9,133 nucleotides of DNA. Origin: Thiobacillus sp. (GTDB lineage Bacteria > Pseudomonadota > Gammaproteobacteria > Burkholderiales > Thiobacillaceae). Made by a program: the position numbers and the translations under genes. Shown in pieces: positions 1 to 5,255 of the stretch. The stretch covers positions 1 to 9,133 of the forward strand of contig NZ_JANJXQ010000227.1 of NCBI RefSeq assembly GCF_024708915.1, written 5' to 3'. Positions within the stretch are counted from its first letter, which is position 1. Each line of letters opens with the position of its first letter. Under the pieces are notes generated by a model. The model was not told the DNA's origin. It did no database searches and saw only the letters and a program-made list of their open reading frames with translations.

Positions 1-569
1 TTTTCCTTCCTGGACCATCCTTGGGACTTGGCATCGAACACGTAGCCCATCTCCTTCAGCCGGTCACGCTGGCTGCGGAAGACCGCTCGATCCACAGTGG
101 GGTCAAGTTTCACGTCCTTGCTAACCCAGACAAGGTCGGCAAGATCGGCCCCAAACAATTCCAGCAACGCCTGAAAAACCGGATCATGGTTTTCATGCTC
201 CTGAACCAGCGCAGCTGGAACAGGAATATCGGATGGACCGGCTTGATTCGCTGCCGCTGTGGGCTCTGTGGCGATTGGATCGGGTTCAGTCGGCACGTCC
301 TCAATCTTGCCCTCATCAACCGTGTCCAGAAATATTTCCATTACCTTTGCGCGGATATCGGTGGTCGATTTGCCGCGCCAAATATACGAACTGAGGTAAA
401 AGTTCTCGACGAGAAACTCACCCTCGTATCGGCCTTCCGAGAACTGATCGAGGATGGACTCCTTGACCTTGAATTCTCCGATCGGGGTGGTCAGGTCGCC
501 GACGCAGAACTTGCCGTTGGCACCTTTGATTTCCTTGATTACAAGCGTTCCATTGATGCGAATAGACAT
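1..569 (-). CDS. DUF3275-family ICE accessory protein (3' end beyond window)
   Basis: The minus-strand frame is open from the ATG at 569 to the left edge, giving 189 codons with no stop, so the gene is cut by the window. The N-terminus (MSIRINGTLVIKEIKGANGK) and the following LTTPIGEFKVK and FSEGRYEGEF stretches match my memory of the DUF3275 family, found beside DUF3577 genes in SPI-7/PFGI-1/ICEclc-type elements. Residues 1-90 look like a compact beta-rich domain. An acidic, Pro/Ala-rich linker follows (about 90-130), then a conserved tail with KLDPTVDRAVFRSQRDRL and a GYVF segment. The biochemical role is unknown, and a role in element maintenance or transfer is inferred from its neighbours. 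The start is set by AAGGAG a few bases upstream. The gene is preceded by the first copy of a long structured leader. Confidence 0.8.
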   Translation of the reverse strand, partial: MSIRINGTLVIKEIKGANGKFCVGDLTTPIGEFKVKESILDQFSEGRYEGEFLVENFYLSSYIWRGKSTTDIRAKVMEIFLDTVDEGKIEDVPTEPDPIATEPTAAANQAGPSDIPVPAALVQEHENHDPVFQALLELFGADLADLVWVSKDVKLDPTVDRAVFRSQRDRLKEMGYVFDAKSQGWSRKE

Positions 570-697
570 AATGCTCTCCTTAATAAACAGAAAAAAAAGG
601 AGCACTTTCCCCAAAGGGAGCGTGACTCCCCATGGGGTGGTTGAACTGCGATGGAATTCCAGGTCGGAAGACCCGCCGTTTTCAGGAACTGAACGGC
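565..697 (-). repeat. Leader repeat copy 1, upstream of the DUF3275 gene
   Basis: About 133 bases, from the start codon of the DUF3275 gene upstream, are nearly identical to 2174-2304, which lies in the same position before the DUF3577 gene. The shared block has an RBS (AAGGAGAGC), an A/T tract, tandem GGGAG/CTCCC hairpins, a CCCCATGGGG palindrome and a conserved segment that includes CCGTTTTCAGGAACTGAACGG. Reading minus to plus, the hairpin at 616-630 is GGGAG-TCACG-CTCCC. The promoter-distal hairpin (599-612) is weaker than in copy 2, with only GGGG/CUCC including one G-U pair, and is followed by eight Ts. The repeat is seen directly. A regulatory RNA role is inferred. Confidence 0.85.
591..612 (-). 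terminator. Weak terminator-like attenuator in leader copy 1
   Basis: On the minus strand, GGGG-AAAGTG-CTCC is followed by eight T residues, just before the RBS of the DUF3275 gene. The four-pair stem is weaker than its counterpart at 2191-2219, so termination here may be leaky. It is probably a conditional site, because it sits inside the leader of the gene it would switch off. Confidence 0.4.
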
Positions 698-799
698 TTT
701 AATGGGCGATGCATAACGTGCATCGGTCGGGCTGATACTGACAGCCAGCAGTGAAACTTTGGCAAACGGCTTATCCAAGATGGCCAGTTCTCCTGGATA

Positions 800-813
800 C
801 CCCGCTCGCGGGG
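800..813. other. Short GC hairpin CCCCGC-TC-GCGGGG
   Basis: Six-base complementary arms enclose a two-base centre (in practice a four-pair stem with a six-base loop). It lies about 100 bases beyond leader copy 1. There is no T tract, so it is not a classical terminator. Its function is unknown. Confidence 0.4.
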
Positions 814-982
814 CAGGATGGGTTGGTCATGATTCAATGTGGTTGGTAATGGAACCCCTGCTCAACTCTTCCATATAGGAAGCGACGCGCCGCACTGAGG
901 GGCTCGGCGCGAATTTTGGTATGCGGCAAACCGCAAATGCCGTGACCGTTCTGGCCGTCACAACCCATGATCTGATCGATGC

Positions 983-1025
983 CCAGAAGGCTTGCCCGAA
1001 ACCTGGTCTCGGGCAAGCCTTCTGG
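983..1025. repeat. Perfect 17-bp inverted repeat, 9-base loop
   Basis: The arms at 983-999 (CCAGAAGGCTTGCCCGA) and 1009-1025 (TCGGGCAAGCCTTCTGG) are exact reverse complements around a 9-base loop. No T tract follows on either strand, so a simple terminator is unlikely. The repeat lies inside about 700 bases (570-1270) where I see no convincing gene. That stretch otherwise holds leader copy 1, a small GC hairpin and, at its far end, a terminator. Confidence 0.85.
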
Positions 1026-1210
1026 CGGGTGTAGGGAAGACGGGTTATCGGTCCGTCTCAGGGATGAGGCAAGCAGATGGGGATGCATCCGTCGCCAATG
1101 TAACCCCTGGGAAACTGCGGAGGAATCCCAATCCGGTATGAGGGGCTGCCCGGACTAAAAGCCAGCGCTTAGGGCGCCAATCCTGCTGTACTCAGCAAAC
1201 GAGAAACTGG

Positions 1211-1245
1211 GTTTACCGAAACGGGCATGGCCCGCTTGGGTAAAC
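1211..1245. other. Nested hairpin abutting the terminator
   Basis: The outer arms GTTTACC (1211-1217) and GGTAAAC (1239-1245) enclose a second stem, CGGGC-ATG-GCCCG (1222-1234). The outer right arm shares bases with the left arm of the terminator stem at 1242-1264, so the two structures compete for the same sequence. The structure is seen directly. Any antitermination role is inferred. Confidence 0.5.
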
Positions 1246-1264
1246 GCCCAGAGGCTGGGCGTTT
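1242..1264 (-). terminator. Rho-independent terminator after the 58-aa ORF
   Basis: A ten-base stem, AAACGCCCAG / CTGGGCGTTT, with a three-base loop starts 7 bases after the stop codon of the minus-strand ORF ending at 1272. The T residues at the end of the stem give a short U tract in both directions, so it may work bidirectionally. It probably ends the small-ORF transcript ahead of the separately led DUF3275 gene. Confidence 0.65.
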
Positions 1265-1271
1265 CCTTCCA

Positions 1272-1448
1272 TCAACCGAAACAGATTCTATCAGCCAGGA
1301 TAGATTGGATGCGACGGAACCGGAGCACATCCCGTTCACGAAGCAATCCCCGACGACGCGCAATGCAGTGAAACCACCTCGCGTCCTCGATCGGCACTTC
1401 AGCCTTGGCCATCAGTTGAAGGAAGTTTAGTGAGAGTTGGTGACTCAT
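1272..1448 (-). CDS. Small hypothetical protein, 58 aa, basic
   Basis: The minus-strand ATG at 1448 opens a 58-residue frame beginning MSHQLSLNFLQLMAKAEVPI and ending ILADRICFG. It is preceded by a good RBS (CCAGGAGACATCC-ATG) and followed 7 bases later by a rho-independent terminator, which supports it as a real gene despite its size. The protein is strongly basic in the middle (ARRRGLLRERD, RFRRIQ), with predicted helices and no membrane segment. I do not recognise the family. It lies downstream of the DUF3577 gene and the 33-aa ORF, and upstream of it is a very long hairpin (1470-1509) that leaves the RBS free. A small nucleic-acid-binding ICE protein is possible, but that is only inference from charge. 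Confidence 0.5.
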   Translation of the reverse strand: MSHQLSLNFLQLMAKAEVPIEDARWFHCIARRRGLLRERDVLRFRRIQSILADRICFG

Positions 1449-1469
1449 GGATGTCTCCTGGTTGGTTGC

Positions 1470-1509
1470 GGGGCTTTCACCGGAGGGTTGGCCCTCTGGT
1501 GAAAACCCC
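1470..1509 (-). promoter_or_regulatory. 18-bp hairpin upstream of the 58-aa ORF
   Basis: The arms 1470-1487 and 1492-1509 pair over 18 positions with one mismatch and, in the minus-strand RNA, one G-U wobble, around a four-base loop. It lies between the stop of the 33-aa ORF and the RBS of the 58-aa ORF. No U tract follows. It could block transcript decay, act as a processing site or bind a regulator, and the sequence does not decide which. Confidence 0.6.
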
Positions 1510-1536
1510 GTGCAGGAGGTTTTCAGATTGACTCCA

Positions 1537-1638
1537 TCAATTCAACAGAGTGCTCGCCAAGGCGATGACTTGTGACACCACCACGCACAGGCTCATGATG
1601 CGCAAATCGAACAGAACATTCAGAAAAGCTTCTTTCAT
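1537..1638 (-). CDS. Candidate 33-aa hydrophobic small protein
   Basis: The minus-strand ATG at 1638 opens a 33-codon frame (MKEAFLNVLFDLRIM, then SLCVVVSQVIALASTLLN) ending in TGA. About residues 14-32 are hydrophobic enough for a single membrane-spanning segment with a short polar N-terminus. AGGAG lies 7 bases upstream of the ATG, a normal distance. Both the RBS and the start codon are folded into a near-perfect hairpin (1638-1681), so translation would be restricted unless the hairpin is opened. I recognise no family. The good RBS and its place between the DUF3577 gene and the 58-aa ORF support it, while its small size leaves real doubt. It could instead be a leader peptide. Confidence 0.4.
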   Translation of the reverse strand: MKEAFLNVLFDLRIMSLCVVVSQVIALASTLLN

Positions 1639-1681
1639 CGTGGACTCCTGGTTTTCAAAATGAAAACCGGGGAGTCCACGA
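1638..1681 (-). promoter_or_regulatory. RBS-sequestering hairpin before the 33-aa ORF
   Basis: An 11-base outer stem (TCGTGGACTCC / GGAGTCCACGA) continues, after a small internal loop (T opposite GG), into an 8-base inner stem (GGTTTTCA / TGAAAACC) with an AAA loop. On the minus strand the right-hand half contains the AGGAG ribosome binding site and ends at the A of the ATG. This is the arrangement of a translational switch or thermosensor-like element. The geometry is seen directly and the switching is inferred. Confidence 0.6.
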
Positions 1682-1731
1682 CACCCGGCAGGGAGCGTGA
1701 AACTCCCCGGTCGTGTTTGTGAAGCTGGACG

Positions 1732-2178
1732 TTACTGGCCGCCTGCTGCAGCCTCTTGCTGTTGCGAAGAGCCTACAGGCAAAACAACTGGATTACCGTC
1801 CACCCAGGCATTGGTGATCTTGAGCAAGCGGCCCTTGATCATCACACCGGTATCACCCTTCTTGCGCGTGCCCACGTCTTTTTCGTAGACAAACACTTCA
1901 GGGTAGATGTCACCCAGCTTGAACTGGATCATTACTTTCCGTTTCTCATCTCCATGCGGCTTGAGTACCTCGATCGCTTTGATCGCGTCCTGACCATAAA
2001 CCCGCACATCGAATTTAGTCGACTCAGGTTTGATCGAGCCATCCTTGTTCCACTCACCACGTAGAGCGGAAATGGAGCAGGCGAGGAACGTTTCACCTTT
2101 GTTGGGCTTGACCATGCGAACACGGTTCAGGTAGCCAAGGCCGGTGACATGAAGATCGTAGAATTTGGATTCAGACAT
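1732..2178 (-). CDS. DUF3577 / STY4534-family ICE replication protein
   Basis: This 148-residue minus-strand gene begins MSESKFYDLHVTGLGYLNRV. The FYDLHVTGLGYLNRVR, KGETFLACSISAL and KFDVRVYGQDA segments match the DUF3577 family, annotated in databases as STY4534-type ICE replication protein and found in SPI-7-like and other integrative conjugative elements. One beta-rich domain fills about residues 5-135, with an LGDIYPEVFVYEKD core and MIKGRLLKI near its end. A short low-complexity tail rich in Gln and Ala follows. The name implies a role in element replication or maintenance, but I know of no defined activity. The start at 2178 is supported by AAGGAGAGCATT-ATG. It is preceded by leader repeat copy 2, which carries a strong terminator-like hairpin right before the RBS. 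Confidence 0.88.
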   Translation of the reverse strand: MSESKFYDLHVTGLGYLNRVRMVKPNKGETFLACSISALRGEWNKDGSIKPESTKFDVRVYGQDAIKAIEVLKPHGDEKRKVMIQFKLGDIYPEVFVYEKDVGTRKKGDTGVMIKGRLLKITNAWVDGNPVVLPVGSSQQQEAAAGGQ

Positions 2179-2304
2179 AATGCTCTCCTTAAAAAATAAA
2201 AAAGGGGAGCACTCTCCCCAAAGGGAGCGTGGCTCCCCATGGGGTGGTTGAACTGCGATGAAATTCCAGATCCGAAGACCCGCCGTTTTCAGGAACTGAA
2301 CGGC
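2174..2304 (-). repeat. Leader repeat copy 2, upstream of the DUF3577 gene
   Basis: About 131 bases nearly identical to 565-697, in the same orientation and in the same place relative to a start codon. Differences are scattered single bases and one small length change in the A/T tract. Read as protein, the substitutions are mostly amino-acid changing, which fits a conserved DNA or RNA element better than a conserved peptide. On the minus strand the order is conserved segment, CCCC-AT-GGGG, GGGAGC-CAC-GCTCCC, GGGGAG-AGTG-CTCCCC, T tract, RBS, ATG. Confidence 0.85.
2191..2219 (-). terminator. Attenuator-like terminator in the DUF3577 gene leader
   Basis: On the minus strand a perfect GGGGAG-AGTG-CTCCCC stem-loop is followed by TTTTTTATTTTTT, directly before the RBS and ATG of the DUF3577 gene. 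By shape it is a strong rho-independent terminator. Just upstream is GGGAGC-CAC-GCTCCC (2223-2237). Its second arm can also pair with the first arm of the terminator (CTCCC-TTT-GGGAG), giving mutually exclusive folds typical of attenuation. No leader peptide with repeated regulatory codons is evident. Confidence 0.6.
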
Positions 2305-2475
2305 ATTTATGCGCGCCTTGCGGCAAAAGGCTCCTTACGGGAGGCCAATCGGGCTGCATGAGCCAACAAAACAGGCTTTAGGTTGCCAATTTTCAAATGG
2401 AGTGTCAATACTTGGCCGGGGCGGCTTAACAGGCTCGAAAGCATGGTCGCTAGGCACCCATGGCGTAATGCGCTA

Positions 2476-2549
2476 CCGCGGCCTTCGCTTCATCGCAACA
2501 CTCCTTGTGCTAAGCAGCTTCTAGTGTGTTGCATTCACCAGTTGAATCC
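2476..2549 (-). mobile_element. Truncated end of an IS30-family element (remnant)
   Basis: On the minus strand, GATTCAACTGGTGAATGCAACA (complement of 2527-2548) closely resembles the IS30 terminal inverted repeat as I remember it. It is followed by a gap, a GGAGTGTTGCG segment and an ATG at 2493 opening MKRRPR, like the MKxRPR start of many IS30-type transposases. A TAG comes immediately after and the rest of the transposase is absent. The order terminal repeat, short leader, transposase start is correct for a left end. It looks like a deleted insertion sequence of which only about 75 bases remain. The comparison is from memory. The rest of 2310-2750 shows no gene I can support. Confidence 0.45.
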
Positions 2550-2765
2550 GCAACCGCACACCGGCCATTGACTACAAATGCCGCTGAATGGACGCTTTCA
2601 ACGTCGGCGAATGCGTATTCCCAACCCACAAGAGTCAGATGGAAATTTCGAGCGGTCGTCTGCTTGGTGCCTAATTACGGACGCTGGCGAGAGTGGCAAT
2701 TTCGCGTCCGAGTGGTTGTGCTAGGTGGGCCGCGTACCTTATTTAATCTCTTGACGTTATAGTTC

Positions 2766-2795
2766 TTGCAATTTATTCCATGTTTCTACTATCAT
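2766..2795 (+). promoter_or_regulatory. Probable arsR promoter
   Basis: TTGCAA (2766-2771) and TATCAT (2790-2795) are separated by 18 bases, a plausible sigma-70 promoter. Transcription would start at about 2802, on the arsR ATG itself, giving a leaderless mRNA and explaining why no ribosome binding site is visible. An alternative -35, TTGACG (2751-2756), has only poor -10 partners (TATTCC at 17 bases). Confidence 0.5.
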
Positions 2796-2800
2796 CGAAT
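2775..2800 (+). promoter_or_regulatory. Candidate ArsR operator overlapping the promoter
   Basis: ATTCCATG (2775-2782) and CATCGAAT (2793-2800) form an imperfect inverted repeat (7 of 8 positions) with a 10-base spacer. It covers the -10 region, so bound ArsR would block RNA polymerase, the usual autorepression arrangement of ArsR/SmtB regulators. Confidence 0.45.
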
Positions 2801-2801
2801 C

Positions 2802-3140
2802 ATGGAAACGAAAGCTGTTATCTCCGCTCTTGCTGCGCTTGCCCAGGAGTCCCGCCTGGCAATCTTCCGCGCACTAGTCCAAGTTGGGCCGGCCGGTCTA
2901 GCCGCCGGAAAGGTCAGCGAGGTCACGGGTATCCCGCCGTCCTCGCTGTCTTTCCATCTGAAGGAGCTTTCACACGCCGGAATGGTGGATTCCAGGCAGG
3001 CAGGCAGGTTCGTCATCTACACCGCGAATTTCGAAGCCATGAACGCATTGCTGGGTTTTCTCACCGACAACTGTTGCGGCGGTAATCCCTGCACGTCTGC
3101 GTGCACCCCGGCCTGCGAGCCTTCAATGGAGTCGTCCTAG
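2802..3140 (+). CDS. arsR: ArsR, arsenite-responsive repressor
   Basis: This 112-residue winged-helix repressor of the ArsR/SmtB family probably binds DNA as a dimer and leaves the operator when it binds As(III). Residues 1-85 form the helix-turn-helix domain (ALAQESRLAIFRAL; then SEVTGIPPSSLSFHLKELSH as the recognition region; wing VDSRQAGRFVIYTANF). The DNA-binding helix lacks the CxC pair of the E. coli-type ArsR. The C-terminus instead carries Cys91, Cys92, Cys97, Cys101 and Cys105, which recalls the C-terminal arsenite site of the Acidithiobacillus ferrooxidans ArsR. The ATG at 2802 is chosen because METKAV is the normal start of this subtype. An upstream in-frame TTG at 2766 lies inside the promoter. 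It is the first gene of the ars operon. Confidence 0.93.
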   Translation: METKAVISALAALAQESRLAIFRALVQVGPAGLAAGKVSEVTGIPPSSLSFHLKELSHAGMVDSRQAGRFVIYTANFEAMNALLGFLTDNCCGGNPCTSACTPACEPSMESS

Positions 3141-3225
3141 TTTCTTAGGCCTGGAATTGCTAGCGCAACCAGCCCATCATCCCCGAGTTGTTACCTGTTC
3201 AATGTCATCTCAAAAAGGACCTATC

Positions 3226-3654
3226 GTGACCAAACCCTACACCGTGCTGGTGCTGTGCACCGGCAATTCCTGCCGCTCGCAAATGGCCGAAGTACTGTTG
3301 AACCATGATCTCGCCGACCAGGTGCGCGCGCTGTCCGCCGGCACCCGGCCGCAGCCGAAGGTGGCCGACGGCGCGATCGCGGCACTGAAAGCCGCCGGCC
3401 TCAATACCGATGGCCTGCACCCGAAGGACATCGACGCGGTGATGAACGAGGACATCGACCTGGTGGTGACCGTGTGCGACAACGCCAAGGAAGCCTGCCC
3501 GATCTTCCCGAAGCCGATCCCGGCCATCCACCTGCCGTTCCACGACCCGCACGGCGAGCCGCTGGAAAGCTTCCTCGCAGTGCGCGACGACATCCGCACC
3601 CGGTTGATTGCGGCTGTGCGCGAGAAGCTCGACCTGCAGGCAGCGGCTGCCTGA
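3226..3654 (+). CDS. arsC: Arsenate reductase ArsC, thioredoxin-coupled type
   Basis: This 142-residue cytoplasmic enzyme of the low-molecular-weight protein tyrosine phosphatase fold reduces arsenate to arsenite for export. The P-loop CTGNSCRS supplies nucleophile Cys11 and Arg17. Cys84 and Cys91, in VCDNAKEAC, keep the C-x6-C spacing of the resolving pair (Cys82/Cys89) of Staphylococcus pI258 ArsC. The HLPFHDP segment holds Asp107, the general acid of the fold. Three cysteines in this pattern indicate a thioredoxin-recycled enzyme. I choose the GTG at 3226 because AAAAGGAC lies just upstream. The in-frame ATG at 3202 would add eight residues but has no RBS. It lies 85 bases after arsR with no terminator between them. 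Confidence 0.92.
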   Translation: MTKPYTVLVLCTGNSCRSQMAEVLLNHDLADQVRALSAGTRPQPKVADGAIAALKAAGLNTDGLHPKDIDAVMNEDIDLVVTVCDNAKEACPIFPKPIPAIHLPFHDPHGEPLESFLAVRDDIRTRLIAAVREKLDLQAAAA

Positions 3655-3672
3655 ATCGACGGAGACGTTGCC

Positions 3673-4170
3673 ATGGCTGAACCGGTCTTCAACGTGCTGT
3701 TCCTGTGCACCGGCAATTCGGCGCGTTCGATTCTGGCTGAGTCGCTGTTGAATAGCCTGGGCAACGGGCGCTTCCGCGCCTATAGCGCGGGCAGCCATCC
3801 GGCCGCACAGGTCAATCCATTCGTGCGGGAACTGCTGGAAAAGAGCCATCTGTCGACTGCCGAATTGCGCAGCAAGTCCTGGGACGAGTTCGCACAGCCG
3901 GGTGCCCCACGGCTCGATTTCGTCTTCACCGTGTGCGACAAGGCGGCCGGCGAGGTGTGTCCAGTGTGGCCGGGTCAGCCGATGACCGCGCACTGGGGCG
4001 TTCCGGACCCGGTCGCAGTTGAAGGCACGGATGATCAGAAGCGCCACGCCGTTGTCGACGCCATGAACCAGTTGCAGCGCCGCATTTCCATGTTCGTCTG
4101 CCTGCCGTTCGCCACGCTTGACAGGATCAAACTGCAGCAGGCCGTACAACTTATTGGGGAGACAACATGA
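3673..4170 (+). CDS. arsC: Second arsenate reductase-like protein, LMW phosphatase family
   Basis: This 165-residue protein has the same fold as the gene before it but is a distinct subtype. Its P-loop is CTGNSARS, with Cys12 and Arg18 but without the extra cysteine of the first ArsC. Cys88 and Cys96 (VCDKAAGEVC) are seven residues apart, not six, and are followed by PVWPG. The HWGVPDP segment contains the expected general acid. This variant is common in proteobacterial ars operons and is annotated as arsenate reductase or protein tyrosine phosphatase. Its reductant could be glutathione/glutaredoxin or thioredoxin, which the sequence does not settle. GGAG precedes the ATG, and the stop overlaps the acr3 start by four bases, indicating translational coupling. 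Confidence 0.88.
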   Translation: MAEPVFNVLFLCTGNSARSILAESLLNSLGNGRFRAYSAGSHPAAQVNPFVRELLEKSHLSTAELRSKSWDEFAQPGAPRLDFVFTVCDKAAGEVCPVWPGQPMTAHWGVPDPVAVEGTDDQKRHAVVDAMNQLQRRISMFVCLPFATLDRIKLQQAVQLIGETT

Positions 4171-5246
4171 GCGCGCAGTGCGAAGTGACGGGAAAACGCG
4201 CCGCCGGCGCGCCGATGAGCGTGTTCGAGCGCTGGCTCACCCTGTGGGTGGCGCTGTGCATCGGTGCCGGCGTGCTGCTTGGTCAGGTGTTTCCCGCACC
4301 GTTCCAGGCGCTGGGGCGGATGGAAGTGGCGCAGGTGAACCTACCGGTCGGCCTGCTGATCTGGGTGATGATCATCCCCATGCTGATGAAGATCGACTTC
4401 GGCGCGCTGCATCAGGTGAAGTCGCACTGGAAGGGAATCGGCGTCACCCTGTTCGTCAACTGGGCGGTGAAGCCGTTCTCGATGGCGCTGCTGGCGTGGA
4501 TCTTCATCCGCCATTTCTTCGCGCCCTACCTGCCTGCCGAGCAGCTCGACAGCTACGTCGCCGGCCTGATCCTCTTGGCCGCGGCACCGTGCACCGCGAT
4601 GGTGTTCGTGTGGAGCCGGCTCACCGGCGGCGACCCGTACTTCACCCTGTCGCAGGTGGCGCTGAACGACGCCATCATGATCGTTGCCTTCGCCCCCATC
4701 GTCGGTCTGCTGCTCGGCTTGTCAGCCATCGTGGTGCCGTGGGACACACTGTTCATCTCGGTGGTGCTGTACATCGTCATCCCGGTGATGCTGGCGCAGG
4801 TCTGGCGCAAGGGTTTGCTCAAGCGCGGGCAGGCAGCGTTCGACGCGGTGATGGCGCAGCTCGGTCATGCATCCATTTTGGCCTTGCTGGCCACGCTGGT
4901 GCTGCTGTTCGCTTTCCAGGGCGAGGCGATTCTCGCGCAGCCGCTGGTCATCGCGCTCTTGGCGGTGCCGATCCTGATCCAGGTGTTCTTCAACTCGGGG
5001 CTGGCGTACTGGCTCAATCGCAAGGTTGGCGAGCAGCACAGCGTCGCCTGCCCGTCGGCGCTGATCGGTGCCTCCAACTTCTTCGAGTTGGCGGTGGCGG
5101 CGGCGATTGCCTTGTTCGGCTTCCAGTCGGGTGCGGCGCTCGCCACCGTGGTGGGCGTGCTGATCGAGGTGCCGGTGATGCTGCTGGTGGTGAAGATTGT
5201 GAATCGCAGCAAGGGGTGGTACGAAGCCGGTCTGTCTGCCAAATAA
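4167..5246 (+). CDS. acr3: Acr3 arsenite efflux permease
   Basis: This 359-residue inner-membrane transporter of the ACR3 (BART superfamily) type has about ten membrane segments and exports As(III) using the proton gradient. Family marks are visible: AAPCTAMVFVWS with the essential Cys142, NDAIMIVAFAP, and GASNFFELAVA with Glu307. These correspond to the Cys138 and Glu305 shown to be needed in Alkaliphilus Acr3. A short soluble N-terminus (MSAQCEVTGK) precedes the first segment at about residue 22. Starting at 4167 gives the four-base ATGA overlap with the preceding arsC and a GGGGAG ribosome binding site. A later ATG at 4215 has neither. The length is normal for the family. It is sometimes annotated arsB, although it is unrelated to the E. 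coli ArsB family. Confidence 0.95.
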   Translation: MSAQCEVTGKRAAGAPMSVFERWLTLWVALCIGAGVLLGQVFPAPFQALGRMEVAQVNLPVGLLIWVMIIPMLMKIDFGALHQVKSHWKGIGVTLFVNWAVKPFSMALLAWIFIRHFFAPYLPAEQLDSYVAGLILLAAAPCTAMVFVWSRLTGGDPYFTLSQVALNDAIMIVAFAPIVGLLLGLSAIVVPWDTLFISVVLYIVIPVMLAQVWRKGLLKRGQAAFDAVMAQLGHASILALLATLVLLFAFQGEAILAQPLVIALLAVPILIQVFFNSGLAYWLNRKVGEQHSVACPSALIGASNFFELAVAAAIALFGFQSGAALATVVGVLIEVPVMLLVVKIVNRSKGWYEAGLSAK

Positions 5247-5255
5247 GGAGAAAAT

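Noticed and set aside
21..644. Plus-strand ORF of 207 codons
   Set aside because: It is the opposite strand of the DUF3275 gene, which has an RBS, a family match and an open frame to the window edge. This ORF has none of these.
539..778. Minus-strand ORF of 79 codons with a TTG start
   Set aside because: It runs through leader copy 1 and past the DUF3275 start. Copy 2 differs from it mostly by amino-acid-changing bases and has no matching upstream frame, so the conserved unit is the nucleic acid.
834..1088. Minus-strand ORF of 84 codons
   Set aside because: No RBS at the start, no recognisable motif, and it spans the 17-bp inverted repeat, an unlikely thing inside a small gene.
565..2304. 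CRISPR array or phage attachment repeats
   Set aside because: There are only two copies of a 130-base unit 1.6 kb apart, with genes between them, each tied to a start codon. This is not a spacer-repeat pattern and there is no integrase or tRNA nearby.
2309..2762. Plus-strand ORFs of 71, 62 and 78 codons
   Set aside because: They overlap each other in different frames, cross the IS30-like remnant, lack ribosome binding sites and resemble no family.
2766..2801. Upstream TTG start for arsR adding 12 residues
   Set aside because: It lies on the -35 element and would translate the promoter/operator. The family normally starts at METK.
3205..4149. Long minus-strand ORF of 314 codons
   Set aside because: Antisense to both arsC genes. 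Its composition (rich in His, Arg, Gln and Val) is typical of the shadow of GC-rich coding sequence.
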